Origin: JAYKJB01 sp035284745 [NCBI: Candidatus Sericytochromatia bacterium]
GTDB taxonomy: Bacteria > Cyanobacteriota > Sericytochromatia > S15B-MN24
Assembly (NCBI GenBank): GCA_035284745.1
Contig: JAYKIL010000008.1
Location: forward strand, 343,863 to 407,862
DNA length: 64,000 nt
Direction of reading: 5' to 3'
Under the pieces are notes generated by a model. The model was not told where the DNA came from. It saw only the letters and a list, made by a program, of their open reading frames with translations, and made no database searches. The position numbers and the translations under genes are program-made. This document shows positions 33,206 to 43,339 of the stretch, piece by piece; position 1 is the stretch's first letter, and each line of letters starts with the position of its first letter.

Positions 33206-34551
33206 TGCGACCGCACTCCGCCGACCATTCTCTCGATTTAGAAGTTTTCACCGCGCTGAAAAACGTGGAACTGCCAGAAATAATGACCCGGTTGGCGCGC
33301 ATTGCAGTCGTCGGCGGTCTGCTGATTCTGTTGTTTTTAATTATCGCTCCGTGGCGGCAAACGGCGCCGGGGCAAGGGAGGGTCATCGCTTTTGCCCCGA
33401 TGGCTCGCCAGCAACTGGTTGAGGCACCCGTTGACGCTCGTGTCGCACGGTGGCACGTTCAGGAAGGAACCCGAGTGGCCGCGGGCGATCCTTTGGTTGA
33501 ACTTCGGGATGTGGATCCCGATCTGGTCGGAAGATTAGAGCGAGAACTGACCGCTGTGCGCGGTCGAATCGCGGCGGCCCAGACGCGCGAGAGCTCACTC
33601 AAACGGCGGGCCCAAGCCCTGACCCTGTCTCGAGAGCGGGCCTTAAAAGCGGCGGAACGTCGTGTCGCCATGGGGGTGCAGAGGACCCTCGCGGCGGAGC
33701 AATCCTTAAAAGCGTCTGAGGCCGCGCGTATGACAGCCCAACTCAATCGCGACCGGCAATTGGCATTGCGAGAGAAAGGCTTGGCATCGAATCGCGCGGT
33801 GGAATTGGCAGAGTTGGAATTTACGCGAACCACCACCGAATATGCCCGTTCATCCGCCAGTTTGGCAGCGGCGCAAGCAGACCAAGCCGCATTAGAGGCT
33901 GACCGCTCACGAATCGACACTGACGGCCAAGCAAGCATCGAAGATGCGAAAGGCGGCGCAGCGAGTGCGCGCGCTGACATCGAAAACGGGCGGGCAGAAC
34001 TGGCACGACTGGAGGTTCGTCGCGCACGACAGGCTGCTCAGACGGTTTCAGCCCCCCGGGACGGCATCGTTTTTCGTCTGATTGCCTTTGAAACGGGCGG
34101 CCTCGTCAAAATGGGAGACCCGTTGGTGCTCCTTGTGCCAGAAACGCATGACCTGGCTGTAGAAGCCTGGGTGAGCGGGAACGACGCCCCCTTGGTCCGT
34201 GCGAACCGCGTCGTGCGCATACAATTTGAAGGATTTCCGGCCATCCAATTCTCCGGATGGCCGAAGGCTTCCATTGGCACTTTTGGCGGCCGTATCGCCT
34301 TTGTGGAAACCACCGATAACGGCAAAGGACAATTCAGGGTGGTCGTGGTCCCAGACCACGACCGCGACTGGCCAGACCCCGCCATCTTGCGTCAAGGAAT
34401 GCGAGCGAACATCTGGGTGCTGCTCGATGTCGTGACGCTAGGGTATGAGCTGTGGCGACAATTCAACGGCTTTCCGCCCAATTACGTGGGGGCTGAAAAC
34501 GTCCAAGACAAGTTTAAAATCGACACCCCTGCAAGCCGGGTACGAAAATGA
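33205..34551 (+). CDS. HlyD-family membrane fusion protein
   Basis: 448-residue periplasmic adaptor. One transmembrane helix (about 35-55, GGLLILLFLIIAP), a split lipoyl/barrel-sandwich domain (GRVIAFAPMARQQLVEAPVDARV ... TVSAPRDGIVFRLIAFETGGLV, quoted in part), and a long coiled-coil hairpin (about 110-270, rich in Arg/Glu/Ala heptads). A beta-barrel domain follows, and the C-terminus has LGYELWRQFNGFPPNY, a motif shared by adaptors of some peptide/protein exporters. Start ATG 33205 overlaps the exporter stop; GTG 33202 is equally possible (GAGAGG at 33191-33196). Its stop overlaps the TolC-like start (ATGA). Confidence 0.92.
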   Translation: MRPHSADHSLDLEVFTALKNVELPEIMTRLARIAVVGGLLILLFLIIAPWRQTAPGQGRVIAFAPMARQQLVEAPVDARVARWHVQEGTRVAAGDPLVELRDVDPDLVGRLERELTAVRGRIAAAQTRESSLKRRAQALTLSRERALKAAERRVAMGVQRTLAAEQSLKASEAARMTAQLNRDRQLALREKGLASNRAVELAELEFTRTTTEYARSSASLAAAQADQAALEADRSRIDTDGQASIEDAKGGAASARADIENGRAELARLEVRRARQAAQTVSAPRDGIVFRLIAFETGGLVKMGDPLVLLVPETHDLAVEAWVSGNDAPLVRANRVVRIQFEGFPAIQFSGWPKASIGTFGGRIAFVETTDNGKGQFRVVVVPDHDRDWPDPAILRQGMRANIWVLLDVVTLGYELWRQFNGFPPNYVGAENVQDKFKIDTPASRVRK

Positions 34552-35978
34552 CACAACCACGGTTGCTGTTGGTTCTTGTGACGACGCTGTTCAACCTCCA
34601 CGCCCCAGCATACGCAGACCCCATCGCGTTTCTGAGGCCGGCTGAGATCCTCGCAAGCCTGGAAACCACCTATCCTCCCGTCGTGGTCGCTCTGGCCGAA
34701 AAAGAGGCGGCCCAGGCGGCCCTGATGGCCGCTGCAGGTGCTTTTGACCCTGCGTGGAAAACGCGGGCGGCGGCCCGGCCGAGTTCCCAATATCCCCACC
34801 AGCGGATCGATAGCAATCTCGAACAAGCCACCCCCTGGTGGGGCACCACTTTTTTCGGGGGCTGGAGACGGGGCGACGGAAACTTTGCCCCCTATGATGG
34901 TAAGCTCGCGACGAATGATGGGGGAGAATGGCGCGCGGGGCTGACCGTTCCATTGTGGCGTAATGGTCCTATCGACCGCCGCCGGGCGGAACTCGTGCGC
35001 GCGGAGGCGCAAACCACCATTGCAGAGGCCTCGCTGCGTCTGCAACGCCTTGAAGCCTCCCAGCAAGCGATTCAGCGTTATTGGGATTGGGTCGCAGCCG
35101 GGCAACAGGTCGCCATCGCACGCCGTTGGCTGAATCTTGCAAGGAAACGGGATGCCGACCTGGCAACGGGTATCCGAACGGGTGCATTGCCCGCCCTGGA
35201 TCGCCAAGAAAATGAGCGGGCCATTCAACAGCGAGAGGGATATCTCGCCCAAGCCGAGCGAGGACTCGAGCGCTCCGCAATCGCCTTATCGCTTTTTTTG
35301 CGCGATGAAAAGGGCTCACCTCGGCTGCCCTCCCCCGGCCAACTGCCCCCCACATTACCCCCGGCGCGCCACCTTTCAGAGGCCCTCGTGCAAGCCGACC
35401 TCTCGGCGGTCGCAGCACTGCGCCCGGAACCCAGGCAGGTTGAAGCGCAACTGGAACAGGCGCGGGTTGATCTGGCCTTGGCCGAAAACCAGTTGGCGCC
35501 TGCCTTCGATCTGTCGTTTCAAGGCTCTCAAGACCTGGGGGCGGGGCAAGTGGGGCGCGCCACGCCCGAGCTTGAGGCGGGTGTGTTGGTCGATGTTCCG
35601 CTAATTGCAAGAACGCCGCGCGGCAAAATTGCACAATCTCAAGCGAAGGTCAAAGGCCTCGAAGCGAAGTTGCGATTCGCACAAGACAAAGCGCGGGCCG
35701 GAGTCAAGGACGCAGTCTCTGCGGTGGTCGCGGCCACCCGGCGTGCCGTAGCTGCTCAGGGTGAACGGGAGGTTGCGGAGAGACTTGCCGTTTTGGAGGC
35801 GGAAAGGTTGCGATTGGGCGAAGGAAGCTTGTTCATCGTCAATTTACGTGAGCAGGCCGCCGCGGATGCTGCCGTGCGAGAAGCGATCGCGCTGGGAGAA
35901 CATCAGCGGGCTCGGGTCGTCTATGAAACGTCGGCCGGTCGAATTCCGACAGGTGACACCCCTCAACAAGACGGGTAA
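34548..35978 (+). CDS. TolC-family outer-membrane channel protein
   Basis: 476 residues. A signal peptide (about 1-23) is followed by two OEP repeats: long amphipathic helices (RRAELVRAEAQTTIAEASLRLQ and the second-half LEAQLEQARVDLALAENQL-type region) separated by short strands, as in outer-membrane efflux proteins that form alpha-barrels across the periplasm. The start of the mature part (RPAEILASLETTYPPVVVAL) and PAFDLSFQGSQDLG are typical of the family. ATG 34548 overlaps the HlyD gene by 4 nt, so exporter, adaptor and channel genes are coupled and should form one tripartite conduit. Confidence 0.92.
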   Translation: MTQPRLLLVLVTTLFNLHAPAYADPIAFLRPAEILASLETTYPPVVVALAEKEAAQAALMAAAGAFDPAWKTRAAARPSSQYPHQRIDSNLEQATPWWGTTFFGGWRRGDGNFAPYDGKLATNDGGEWRAGLTVPLWRNGPIDRRRAELVRAEAQTTIAEASLRLQRLEASQQAIQRYWDWVAAGQQVAIARRWLNLARKRDADLATGIRTGALPALDRQENERAIQQREGYLAQAERGLERSAIALSLFLRDEKGSPRLPSPGQLPPTLPPARHLSEALVQADLSAVAALRPEPRQVEAQLEQARVDLALAENQLAPAFDLSFQGSQDLGAGQVGRATPELEAGVLVDVPLIARTPRGKIAQSQAKVKGLEAKLRFAQDKARAGVKDAVSAVVAATRRAVAAQGEREVAERLAVLEAERLRLGEGSLFIVNLREQAAADAAVREAIALGEHQRARVVYETSAGRIPTGDTPQQDG

Positions 35979-36039
35979 GAGACCGGGGATGGGTTCATTC
36001 CGTGAAAAACACCTGTCATCATTTTGGCTTGGAGGCATT

Positions 36040-36381
36040 TTGCGCACAATCACTGCGACCCTTCTGGTCCTCGCTCTCTTGGGGGCGAACCCAGCACCCG
36101 CCGAGGCACACATCGTCTATTTCAAGGACGGAACCATTGCCCGCGGCAACGTTGTGGTGAAGGAGAACACCTTGCTGATTTCCGGCGGAGGCGCAGAACT
36201 CAGCTTCCCGCTTGAAACCGTCCGCGCGGTCTCTTTTAATGACGAACCCATTGGGTATGAGCAGCAACGACTGGAGGAGAGCAAATTTTTGAACAACGAT
36301 GCACTCATTTGGTCGTGGTTTGCGGCCAATGTCCTCGGGACCGTGGTAGCGTTTCTTGGCATCGTGCGCCGGAGCGAATGA
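36040..36381 (+). CDS. Small exported, membrane-anchored protein A (tandem paralogue)
   Basis: 113 residues from TTG 36040, which has GGAGG 4 nt upstream and yields a clean signal peptide (RTITATLLVLALLGANPAPAEA, cut near residue 23). The mature part starts HIVYFKDGTIARG, a short beta domain with a DG turn and GAELSFPLETVRAVSF, and ends with a transmembrane helix (about 88-108) and a basic tail. A longer in-frame start (ATG 35989) would bury the ribosome binding site. It is related to the next gene: same length, same D-G-x-x-x-x-G core, same EESK-LN-x-D linker and C-terminal helix. Function unknown; presumably accessory to the export operon. Confidence 0.78.
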   Translation: MRTITATLLVLALLGANPAPAEAHIVYFKDGTIARGNVVVKENTLLISGGGAELSFPLETVRAVSFNDEPIGYEQQRLEESKFLNNDALIWSWFAANVLGTVVAFLGIVRRSE

Positions 36382-36384
36382 AGC

Positions 36385-36753
36385 ATGAAACTTTGGAAAC
36401 TATGCCTTGGAGTGGCACTCTTCAGCAACATGCTCGGCTCCCCCTCGGAGGCGGCCTTGGTGTATACTCGCGACGGGCGGGTGTTCGACGGAGCCCTGAA
36501 GGTTGAGCCCTCTGGATTGGTGCTGGTGATGGCGGAGAGTCGATCGTTGATGATCCCCTACGAGCAAATCGCAGGGATCTCCTTCGATGGTCAACCCCTC
36601 TTTCCCGCGCCCCGGCGCGCCGAGGAATCCAAATTACTAAACCACGACGGCCTGATTTGGGCCCTTGTGGCAGCACAAGTGCTTGCGACGGTGACCGCGT
36701 TCGTGACGCTGCTGAAGCCGGAACCGAATTCAAGAGGCCCGTCGACCCCCTAG
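36385..36753 (+). CDS. Small exported, membrane-anchored protein B (tandem paralogue)
   Basis: 122 residues. Signal peptide about 1-23 (cut after PSEA), then LVYTRDGRVFDGALKV, SRSLMIPYEQIAGISFDG, the shared linker EESKLLNHDG, a transmembrane helix (about 89-110, LIWALVAAQVLATVTAFV) and a Pro-rich tail. It starts 4 nt after protein A and parallels it along the full length, so it arose by tandem duplication. The last 24 nt overlap the 3' end of the convergent comEC gene. No function is assigned to the pair. Confidence 0.78.
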   Translation: MKLWKLCLGVALFSNMLGSPSEAALVYTRDGRVFDGALKVEPSGLVLVMAESRSLMIPYEQIAGISFDGQPLFPAPRRAEESKLLNHDGLIWALVAAQVLATVTAFVTLLKPEPNSRGPSTP

Positions 36754-39066
36754 GCCATTCCCGGGGGAGTGCCAGTATTTCCAGTTGGAGACGGCCGTGC
36801 TCCACGTCCAGCCATCGGTTGTCACCCGTATTTGAGCAGCCCCTGCTTGATCGGTCCGCGCGATGGCCACTTGATGCCTCTTTAGACGTTTCAAGGTATC
36901 TTCGTGCGGGTGGCCGTGAACATTGTTTCGCCCGACCGATACAACAGCCAGCTGCGGCTTTACCGCTCGAAGCCAGCCATCCCCCGTGGAGGTTCTCGCC
37001 CCATGATGCGCGACCTTGAGGACATCTGCTTGCAACTTCTGAGGGGCGACGCGCAGCAGGTAATCCTCTCCGGCTTGCTCAAGATCGCCCGGCAGTAACA
37101 TGGTGAAGGTGCCATAAGTCAACCGCAAGACCAGGGATGCGTCATTGATTTTCTGGGCGCCGGTAAATACTGGCAGTGCCTCGATGGTGACACCGTGAGA
37201 CCTCCAAACCAAGGGTTGTGCGCCTGTTTTCCACGGCACCCCGGCGTTCAACCAGGCCCCGAAAAGCGGATTCAATGCCGTTTGGGAACCGGCGGCCCCG
37301 GCCTCCCATGCCTGTGCAACAGGTACAGCCGCCACCACACTGGGAAGGCCTCCAATGTGGTCGATATGAGGGTGTGTCGCGACCATTAAATCGATGCGAT
37401 GCACGCCTGCCTGCCTCAAGAACGGAATCAGGGTCTGTCGACCTTTATCACCGAACACGCCCGACGGCCCCCCATCCACCAGAACCGTTCCGCCCTGGGG
37501 CGTTTGGACGACGACGGCATCACCTTGTCCCACGGATAAAACCGTGACGGTCAAATGCTTCCTTTCATCGTCCGGTGCGAAGGTGGTAAATAGGAGCAAC
37601 ATAGCGCCCGCGATGGCCTTCCCGCGCCAGAAAGGTATGGCCAGAATCAGATAGCACGCGACGATGCCCCACAGGGGCAAGGCAGGCACTGCAAGCAACT
37701 GCCCGTCAAAACGAGCGGCCGTTTCCGCAATCAAACACAAGGCACCCACGCCATATTCAGTCAGCGCGTTGGCCATTCGAACCGCGTTGGGGCTCAGCAG
37801 ACCGAGAACGGATAAACCCAACCCCCAAGGGGTTAGCAAAGAAATAAGAAATCCGGCCAGCCAATTTGCGGGAATCCCCATCAATGGCAGAGAGAAGAAC
37901 GTATGAGCTTGCAAGGGGGCCACCCACAACCAAGTCACCACGGGGGACAACACCGCAGGCGCGAGCCAAGCCATCCCAAGCCAAGGGCGCCCCCTCCAAT
38001 GGTGACTCAAGCGCAGCAGGGCATAGGTCGCCAAGGCGCTGAATTGAAAGCCAAGGTCGCTGACGCTACCAGGATCAAGCGTGACAATCAGGATCAACGT
38101 GCCCCAGAACGCAGCAAAAGGAACGCCTGAGCGCCCCAAAGCGATTCCCGCGAGCCCAATCATTCCCATACATGTGGCCCGGAGCATACCGGGTGTTCCA
38201 CCCGTCAAACCGAAATACACCAACAGGGTAGGCAACGCCATTGCAACAGCGGCCCGATCCCCAAAACCCAATTTGCGGGCCAAATAGACAATTAAGCCAC
38301 CCAGAATAGCGACCTGCGCTCCGCTGGCTGCCAGGAGGTGAGCGAGACCCACATCGCGAAATAAAGACGCCATTTCTGGCGGGACCGGCGCCGCCCCGGC
38401 CCCTAAAACCAACGAACCCAGTAAAGCCCCATAAGCCGGGCTCAACCCCGGGGTCAGACCATCAAGAAGTCGCAGCCGCAGCACATCCAGGGCCCATCCT
38501 GTCCGATCGTTCCAACGGGAACTCAAGGTTTCATAGGCTCCTTCTTGGGCTTGCATCGTGCTAAAAACACCGCGCTGGGCCCAAAAATCATAAGAATCAA
38601 AAGCCCCGGGATTTTGCGCATGAAGCGTCTCAGAGAGACGACCCGCGAGATTCCACACTTCGCCGGGCCGCGGGCGCTTGGCTGCCGGGGGAAACCTGAC
38701 CGCCACCAAGCCCCGCCAGTGTAAATTTCGTAACGGTTTTCCCGCCCACGGCTCCACGCGGACGACACTGCGCCAACGGCCAGGCCCGCCCTCTGGGGCT
38801 GACACCACCGTTCCGCGTAAGCGAAAATAACGTCGAGGCGCTGCACGACAAGGGTCAAGGGCAGACGGGCTCGCCCTCCGGGTTTGTCTCCAAGCCGCTG
38901 CGGGCAAAACCATTGCCAAACCACAGACAGGCGTTCTCAGCGGCGGAGGAACACGCGGTAGCAGAAACACGGCCAGGGGCAACGTGGCCACGGACACGGA
39001 CGAACAAGGCAAAACGGGAGCCCCCAGCGCCCCAAAGCACAATCCCAAGGCCAATGCCCGCAGCAT
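36730..39066 (-). CDS. comEC: ComEC/Rec2 DNA-uptake channel
   Basis: 778 residues. Inner-membrane channel for single-stranded DNA during natural transformation. Order of domains: N-terminal membrane and DUF4131/OB-like region (about 60-190), the multi-helix Competence domain (about 200-480, with LVLGAGAAPVPPEMASLFRDVGL and LLAASGAQVAILGGL), and a C-terminal metallo-beta-lactamase domain (from about 500) with VLSVGQGDAVVVQTP, DGGPSG and the metal motif THPHIDHIGG. Looks complete. ATG 39066 overlaps the comEA stop (TGATG). The 3' end overlaps the convergent small-protein gene by 24 nt. Confidence 0.94.
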   Translation of the reverse strand: MLRALALGLCFGALGAPVLPCSSVSVATLPLAVFLLPRVPPPLRTPVCGLAMVLPAAAWRQTRRASPSALDPCRAAPRRYFRLRGTVVSAPEGGPGRWRSVVRVEPWAGKPLRNLHWRGLVAVRFPPAAKRPRPGEVWNLAGRLSETLHAQNPGAFDSYDFWAQRGVFSTMQAQEGAYETLSSRWNDRTGWALDVLRLRLLDGLTPGLSPAYGALLGSLVLGAGAAPVPPEMASLFRDVGLAHLLAASGAQVAILGGLIVYLARKLGFGDRAAVAMALPTLLVYFGLTGGTPGMLRATCMGMIGLAGIALGRSGVPFAAFWGTLILIVTLDPGSVSDLGFQFSALATYALLRLSHHWRGRPWLGMAWLAPAVLSPVVTWLWVAPLQAHTFFSLPLMGIPANWLAGFLISLLTPWGLGLSVLGLLSPNAVRMANALTEYGVGALCLIAETAARFDGQLLAVPALPLWGIVACYLILAIPFWRGKAIAGAMLLLFTTFAPDDERKHLTVTVLSVGQGDAVVVQTPQGGTVLVDGGPSGVFGDKGRQTLIPFLRQAGVHRIDLMVATHPHIDHIGGLPSVVAAVPVAQAWEAGAAGSQTALNPLFGAWLNAGVPWKTGAQPLVWRSHGVTIEALPVFTGAQKINDASLVLRLTYGTFTMLLPGDLEQAGEDYLLRVAPQKLQADVLKVAHHGARTSTGDGWLRAVKPQLAVVSVGRNNVHGHPHEDTLKRLKRHQVAIARTDQAGAAQIRVTTDGWTWSTAVSNWKYWHSPGNGLGGRRAS

Positions 39067-39620
39067 CAATCCAGAACCAAACGCGCGCGAAGCTTGGACA
39101 AGCGCTTGACACCAATGCCCGGGACCTCCCGCAAATCATCTAGCGTTTCAAACCGCCCCAGACGAGCGCGAACTTCAAGAATTCGCTTCGCCATCGCCGG
39201 CCCGACCCCCGGAAGGGTTTGAAGCTCCTGCACACTGGCTCGATTGAGCACCACCCGGGCCTGCCGTTGACGCAAAACCTGGACCCGTGAGGACAATCTG
39301 TGGCGAGGCAGTGCGGGCGCCACCCGCCCTCCCGGCGGGGCAGGAAGTGGAACAACGAACTGTTCGCCATCTTGAAGCACCGCCGCCAAGTTGAGATCAC
39401 TCAAATCGGCCCGCCGTGCCACTCCGCCAGCGCTGGCAATCGCTTCAGCCACCCGACTGCCTATGGGCAGGCGATAGACCCCCGGCCGCTTGACAGCCCC
39501 TCCCACATGGACCCGTATGGCGGGCTCAGAAACCAACATGGCAGCGGCAGCCGATTCCGAGCCGGGCAAACCGCCACAAAAAGCAAGCATCAAAAGACAA
39601 TAAAAAACAACGACGCGCAT
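39066..39620 (-). CDS. comEA: ComEA-like helix-hairpin-helix DNA-binding protein
   Basis: 184 residues. Signal peptide (about 1-23), then a SLBB-type domain (IRVHVGGAVKRPGVYRLPIGSRVAEAI, quoted in part; about 30-90), a basic linker, and the C-terminal double helix-hairpin-helix LNRASVQELQTLPGVGPAMAKRI ... EVPGIGVKRLSKLR (partial quotes; about 125-184) that binds double-stranded DNA at the cell surface. ATG 39620 has GGGAGG 5 nt upstream. It is coupled to comEC and gives the pair needed for DNA binding and transport in competent bacteria. Confidence 0.93.
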   Translation of the reverse strand: MRVVVFYCLLMLAFCGGLPGSESAAAAMLVSEPAIRVHVGGAVKRPGVYRLPIGSRVAEAIASAGGVARRADLSDLNLAAVLQDGEQFVVPLPAPPGGRVAPALPRHRLSSRVQVLRQRQARVVLNRASVQELQTLPGVGPAMAKRILEVRARLGRFETLDDLREVPGIGVKRLSKLRARLVLD

Positions 39621-39747
39621 GACAACCTCCCTTTCGAACATTTGTTCATATTGCCACAAGGCCTGGCTGTTGCGGGCGATTTTTGAGAACTTTCCCGCGA
39701 ACGGTTCATGAACAGGGTCCCCGCCGCTCCGGAAAGCAGTTCTCAAG

Positions 39748-39756
39748 TGCTACACT
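39748..39756 (+). promoter_or_regulatory. Extended -10 (TGCTACACT) upstream of mfd
   Basis: TGC followed by TACACT. The first in-frame ATG (39760) lies only 3 nt downstream and would be cut off by the predicted transcription start, so a later start codon is more likely. Confidence 0.5.
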
Positions 39757-39837
39757 GAGATGCAAGTTCCGCAGGCCCTCCCTCACTCGCCGCAAGGAGC
39801 CAACCTCGTCTTGGTTGCTCGTGCGCCCCCTTCTCAT

Positions 39838-42800
39838 ATGTCACTTCATCACCTTCCTACTTGGCTCGCGTCCGCTGGCATGAGCGCCCACCTCAAGACA
39901 TTGATACGTGACCGACAAGGTGTTGCGTCGGCCGCTCCGGTGACCCTCGGCGGTGTCGCCGGCCCCTCGCGTCCCTTTGTAACCGCCGCTTTGGCCCCCG
40001 ACCTTCAAGGCGGCCTGGTGGTGGCCAAAGATGCTGAAAGTGCGCGCCGCTGGATCGCTGAATTGGAGGCCTTTGGCGTCACAGCCGCGTATTTTCCGCC
40101 CATTGAATCCTCACCCTACGAGGGTGTTTCGCCAGACGACGAATTATTGGCGCAACGCCAAGGCGTGCTGGCGGAATTGGTGGAGGGGCATCAGCGTTGG
40201 GTGGTCACAACGCCGAAGGGCTTGATGCTTCGTTTGCCACCCGCCACCACGTGGGGGCAGGCAGCCTTCAGTGTAATGCCCGGTCAAATCACCCCACCGA
40301 CGGGTTTAGTCGGGCAACTGGTGCGCCTGGGGTTTCGCCCGGTACCGCAGGTTTCAGAGCGGGGTGAGTTCTCCCGCCGGGGAGAAATTATCGATATCTT
40401 CCCGCCACAAAACGATCAACCCGTGCGGGTCGAGTTTTTCGATGAAGAGGTGGAGCGCATCCGCACCTTCGATGTCGAATCCCAACGTTCGGATCAAAGC
40501 TTGGATCGCGTCATGCTCTTTCCCGTTCGCTCGGTGGTCCTGCCCGAGGAAGGCTGGCAAGACATCGAGCGACACATTCGCGCGGCCTTTACACAAGCCC
40601 AGAAACAATTGAAGTTTGTCGCAGGACGCTTGAAGGCAAAAACGGATCAAGACATCACTCGCTTCGCCTCATTCGGTTATTTTGAAGGTTGCGAGGCCTA
40701 CGCGCCGTTTATTTATCCACGCATGGACACTTTGCTCAACTACCTCCCGCCTGAGGCGATCGTGGTGTGGGATGAGCGCCTTGCATTGCACGGAGAAATG
40801 CTGAAATGGTCTGAGACCCTTGAACGGGCTTACCAAAAGGCGCTGGAAGAAGGAAATTCCCTGCCCCTGCCCTACCCATTACACCTCGATGCAGCAGGGG
40901 TGGCGTTGTTGGGGGGTGATCGTGCGCAACTCGATTTTTCATTCCACACTGAGACCACGATGACGATTGATGCGCCGGCATCCCCGCGGTTCCATAGTGA
41001 CTTCGACCAAATCGCCGTTCGTATCAACGGCTGGCAGCACGAGGGTCAGCGGGTTATCATCGTGACCCAGCAACCCCACCGCGCTTTTGCCATCCTGGAC
41101 GAGAGAGGGGTGAATGCGGCGATGGCAGCCCCTCCCACAGACCCCAGTGGGACCGTTGGCGGCGTGTGGGTGGTGCGCGAAAATCTTCTAGAGGGGTTCA
41201 CGCTCGGGTCGTTGAGATTGGTGGTCTTGACTGACCTTGAGTTGTTCGGTCAACAGCGGCGTGCCAATGCGAGACAAATAAAGAAATTCAGCTACCAAGG
41301 GGCTGCCTACGCCAATGCGGGTGAACTCAAGCCCGGAGACTACGTGGTTCACGCCAAACACGGCATTGGTCGGTTTGTCGGTCTCAGTCGCCTGCCCGTG
41401 GATCAACAGGAACGTGAGTATCTCGCCCTCGTCTATCACAACGAGGATAAACTTTACGTCCCGGTCGACCAAGTGAATATGCTCCATCGCTACCGAGGAA
41501 GCGGTGAGGGACCGGCTCCCAAGCTGCACAAAATGGGTGGCGTCGAGTGGGAAAACACCAAGAAACGCGTGAAAAAAGGCCTCAAAGAATTGGCCGATGA
41601 CCTGGTGAAACTTTATGCCGCCCGAGCAAGCCTGGAGGGCTTTGCCTACCCGAGCGACACCATCTGGCAGCGTGAACTGGAAGAGGCTTTTCCTTTTGAA
41701 CCGACCATCGACCAGCGCAAAGCCATCGAAGAAACCAAACGTGATATGGAACGCCCGCGTCCGATGGATCGCCTCATTTGTGGGGATGTGGGTTTCGGAA
41801 AAACAGAAGTCGCGCTGCGAGCCGCCTTTAAGGCCATTATGTCGGGAAAACAGGTGGCCCTCCTCGCGCCAACGACCGTATTGGCCCAGCAGCACTATTT
41901 GGTATTTCGCGAGCGTTTTGCGCCCTATCCCGTGCGCGTAGGCCTGTTGTCGCGCTTTCGTACACCCAAGGAACAGCGCGAAGTGGTCTCGAAACTAAAG
42001 ACCGGCGAAATCGATCTGGTGGTTGGTACTCACCGTATTCTGGGCAAGGACCTGGGTTTTAAGGATCTGGGCCTCGTCATTATCGATGAAGAGCATCGCT
42101 TTGGGGTGGCCAACAAAGAGCGGCTCAAACAGGTCAAACGCCTGGTCGATGTTTTGACCATGAGTGCGACACCCATCCCGCGCACGCTCTATATGGCCCT
42201 CTCTGGTGCCCGCGACATGAGCCTCATTGCCACGCCGCCACTCAATCGTCAGCCTGTGAAGACCTTTGTCGGGCCCTTCGACCCGGACGCAGTCAGAACA
42301 GCGATCTTACACGAGTTGGAACGCGGAGGGCAGGTGTTTTTCCTGCATAATCGCGTGGAATCCATCGCTCGTGTGGCTGCCGAACTGGGAGCCTTGGTGC
42401 CCGAGGCAAGGGTCCGAACCGCACATGGACAGATGAGTGAGGATGAACTGGAAGACATCATGATTGGCTTCAAGGAGGCCGAGTTTGATGTTTTGCTGAG
42501 CACCACGATCATTGAAAGCGGCTTAGATATCCCCCGTGCCAATACAATGATCATTGACGACGCGGACCGACTGGGGTTGGCACAGTTGTATCAGTTGCGT
42601 GGGCGCGTCGGGCGTTCCGAGACCAAGGCCTATTGTCACTGTTTCTACCGGCCGGGCAAGCAGTTAACGGATGAAGCCCGCGATCGCCTCGGTGCGTTGC
42701 AACAGTTCACCGCCTTGGGGTCTGGATATCAAATTGCCCTGCGAGACCTTGAAATTCGAGGCGTTGGCAATCTGCTCGGGCCCGAGCAACATGGCCACAT

Positions 42801-43332
42801 GATCGCGGTCGGTTTCGACCTGTATTCCCGGATGCTGGAAGAAGCCGTGGAAGAAGCGCAGGGCCAAAGTCACGAAACCCTGGCGGAACCCACCACCGTC
42901 GATCTCCACGTATCTGCCTTCATTCCTGAAGACTGGCTGGGCGAAGGAGGAGATAAGATGGCGCATTATCGCCGCCTCGCGGGGGTCGGGTCGGAGAAAG
43001 AATTGGAAATGCTGGAGGCGGAATGGAAAGATCGATTTGGTGCGATGCCGACCAGTGTGAAAAACTTACTGCGCGTCGTTCGCATCAAGTTGATGGCGAC
43101 TGAGTTGGGCTTGAATGCCATTCGCTCGGACAGCAAATTCATTCGCATCCAAGGGAGCGTTCCCGCTTCGGCATTCTATAAAGCAACGGCGGGAGACAAG
43201 GCGCTGGTGAATTGGAAGTTCACGCCCAACGAATTACAGATCGACCGGGCACGTCTACTCCCAGAAGAGCAGCTGAACGCGGTGGAAAAGCTATTGAAGC
43301 CCCTCGTAGCCCAGGTCGCGATGGCGTCGTGA
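39838..43332 (+). CDS. mfd: Transcription-repair coupling factor Mfd
   Basis: About 1164 residues. DNA translocase that removes RNA polymerase stalled at lesions and recruits UvrA. UvrB-like N-terminal modules ([35 protein letters not shown]), the RNA-polymerase-interacting domain ([20 protein letters not shown]), the RecG-like motor with Walker A GDVGFGKT (about 648) and DEEHRFG (about 751), [30 protein letters not shown] with the TRG region, and a C-terminal TRCF domain. All motifs are intact. The start is uncertain: ATG 39760 is in frame but too close to the -10; TTG 39811 (AAGGAG 11 nt upstream) and ATG 39838 are both compatible with the family length. Confidence 0.95.
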   Translation: MSLHHLPTWLASAGMSAHLKTLIRDRQGVASAAPVTLGGVAGPSRPFVTAALAPDLQGGLVVAKDAESARRWIAELEAFGVTAAYFPPIESSPYEGVSPDDELLAQRQGVLAELVEGHQRWVVTTPKGLMLRLPPATTWGQAAFSVMPGQITPPTGLVGQLVRLGFRPVPQVSERGEFSRRGEIIDIFPPQNDQPVRVEFFDEEVERIRTFDVESQRSDQSLDRVMLFPVRSVVLPEEGWQDIERHIRAAFTQAQKQLKFVAGRLKAKTDQDITRFASFGYFEGCEAYAPFIYPRMDTLLNYLPPEAIVVWDERLALHGEMLKWSETLERAYQKALEEGNSLPLPYPLHLDAAGVALLGGDRAQLDFSFHTETTMTIDAPASPRFHSDFDQIAVRINGWQHEGQRVIIVTQQPHRAFAILDERGVNAAMAAPPTDPSGTVGGVWVVRENLLEGFTLGSLRLVVLTDLELFGQQRRANARQIKKFSYQGAAYANAGELKPGDYVVHAKHGIGRFVGLSRLPVDQQEREYLALVYHNEDKLYVPVDQVNMLHRYRGSGEGPAPKLHKMGGVEWENTKKRVKKGLKELADDLVKLYAARASLEGFAYPSDTIWQRELEEAFPFEPTIDQRKAIEETKRDMERPRPMDRLICGDVGFGKTEVALRAAFKAIMSGKQVALLAPTTVLAQQHYLVFRERFAPYPVRVGLLSRFRTPKEQREVVSKLKTGEIDLVVGTHRILGKDLGFKDLGLVIIDEEHRFGVANKERLKQVKRLVDVLTMSATPIPRTLYMALSGARDMSLIATPPLNRQPVKTFVGPFDPDAVRTAILHELERGGQVFFLHNRVESIARVAAELGALVPEARVRTAHGQMSEDELEDIMIGFKEAEFDVLLSTTIIESGLDIPRANTMIIDDADRLGLAQLYQLRGRVGRSETKAYCHCFYRPGKQLTDEARDRLGALQQFTALGSGYQIALRDLEIRGVGNLLGPEQHGHMIAVGFDLYSRMLEEAVEEAQGQSHETLAEPTTVDLHVSAFIPEDWLGEGGDKMAHYRRLAGVGSEKELEMLEAEWKDRFGAMPTSVKNLLRVVRIKLMATELGLNAIRSDSKFIRIQGSVPASAFYKATAGDKALVNWKFTPNELQIDRARLLPEEQLNAVEKLLKPLVAQVAMAS

Positions 43333-43339
43333 GGTTCCA

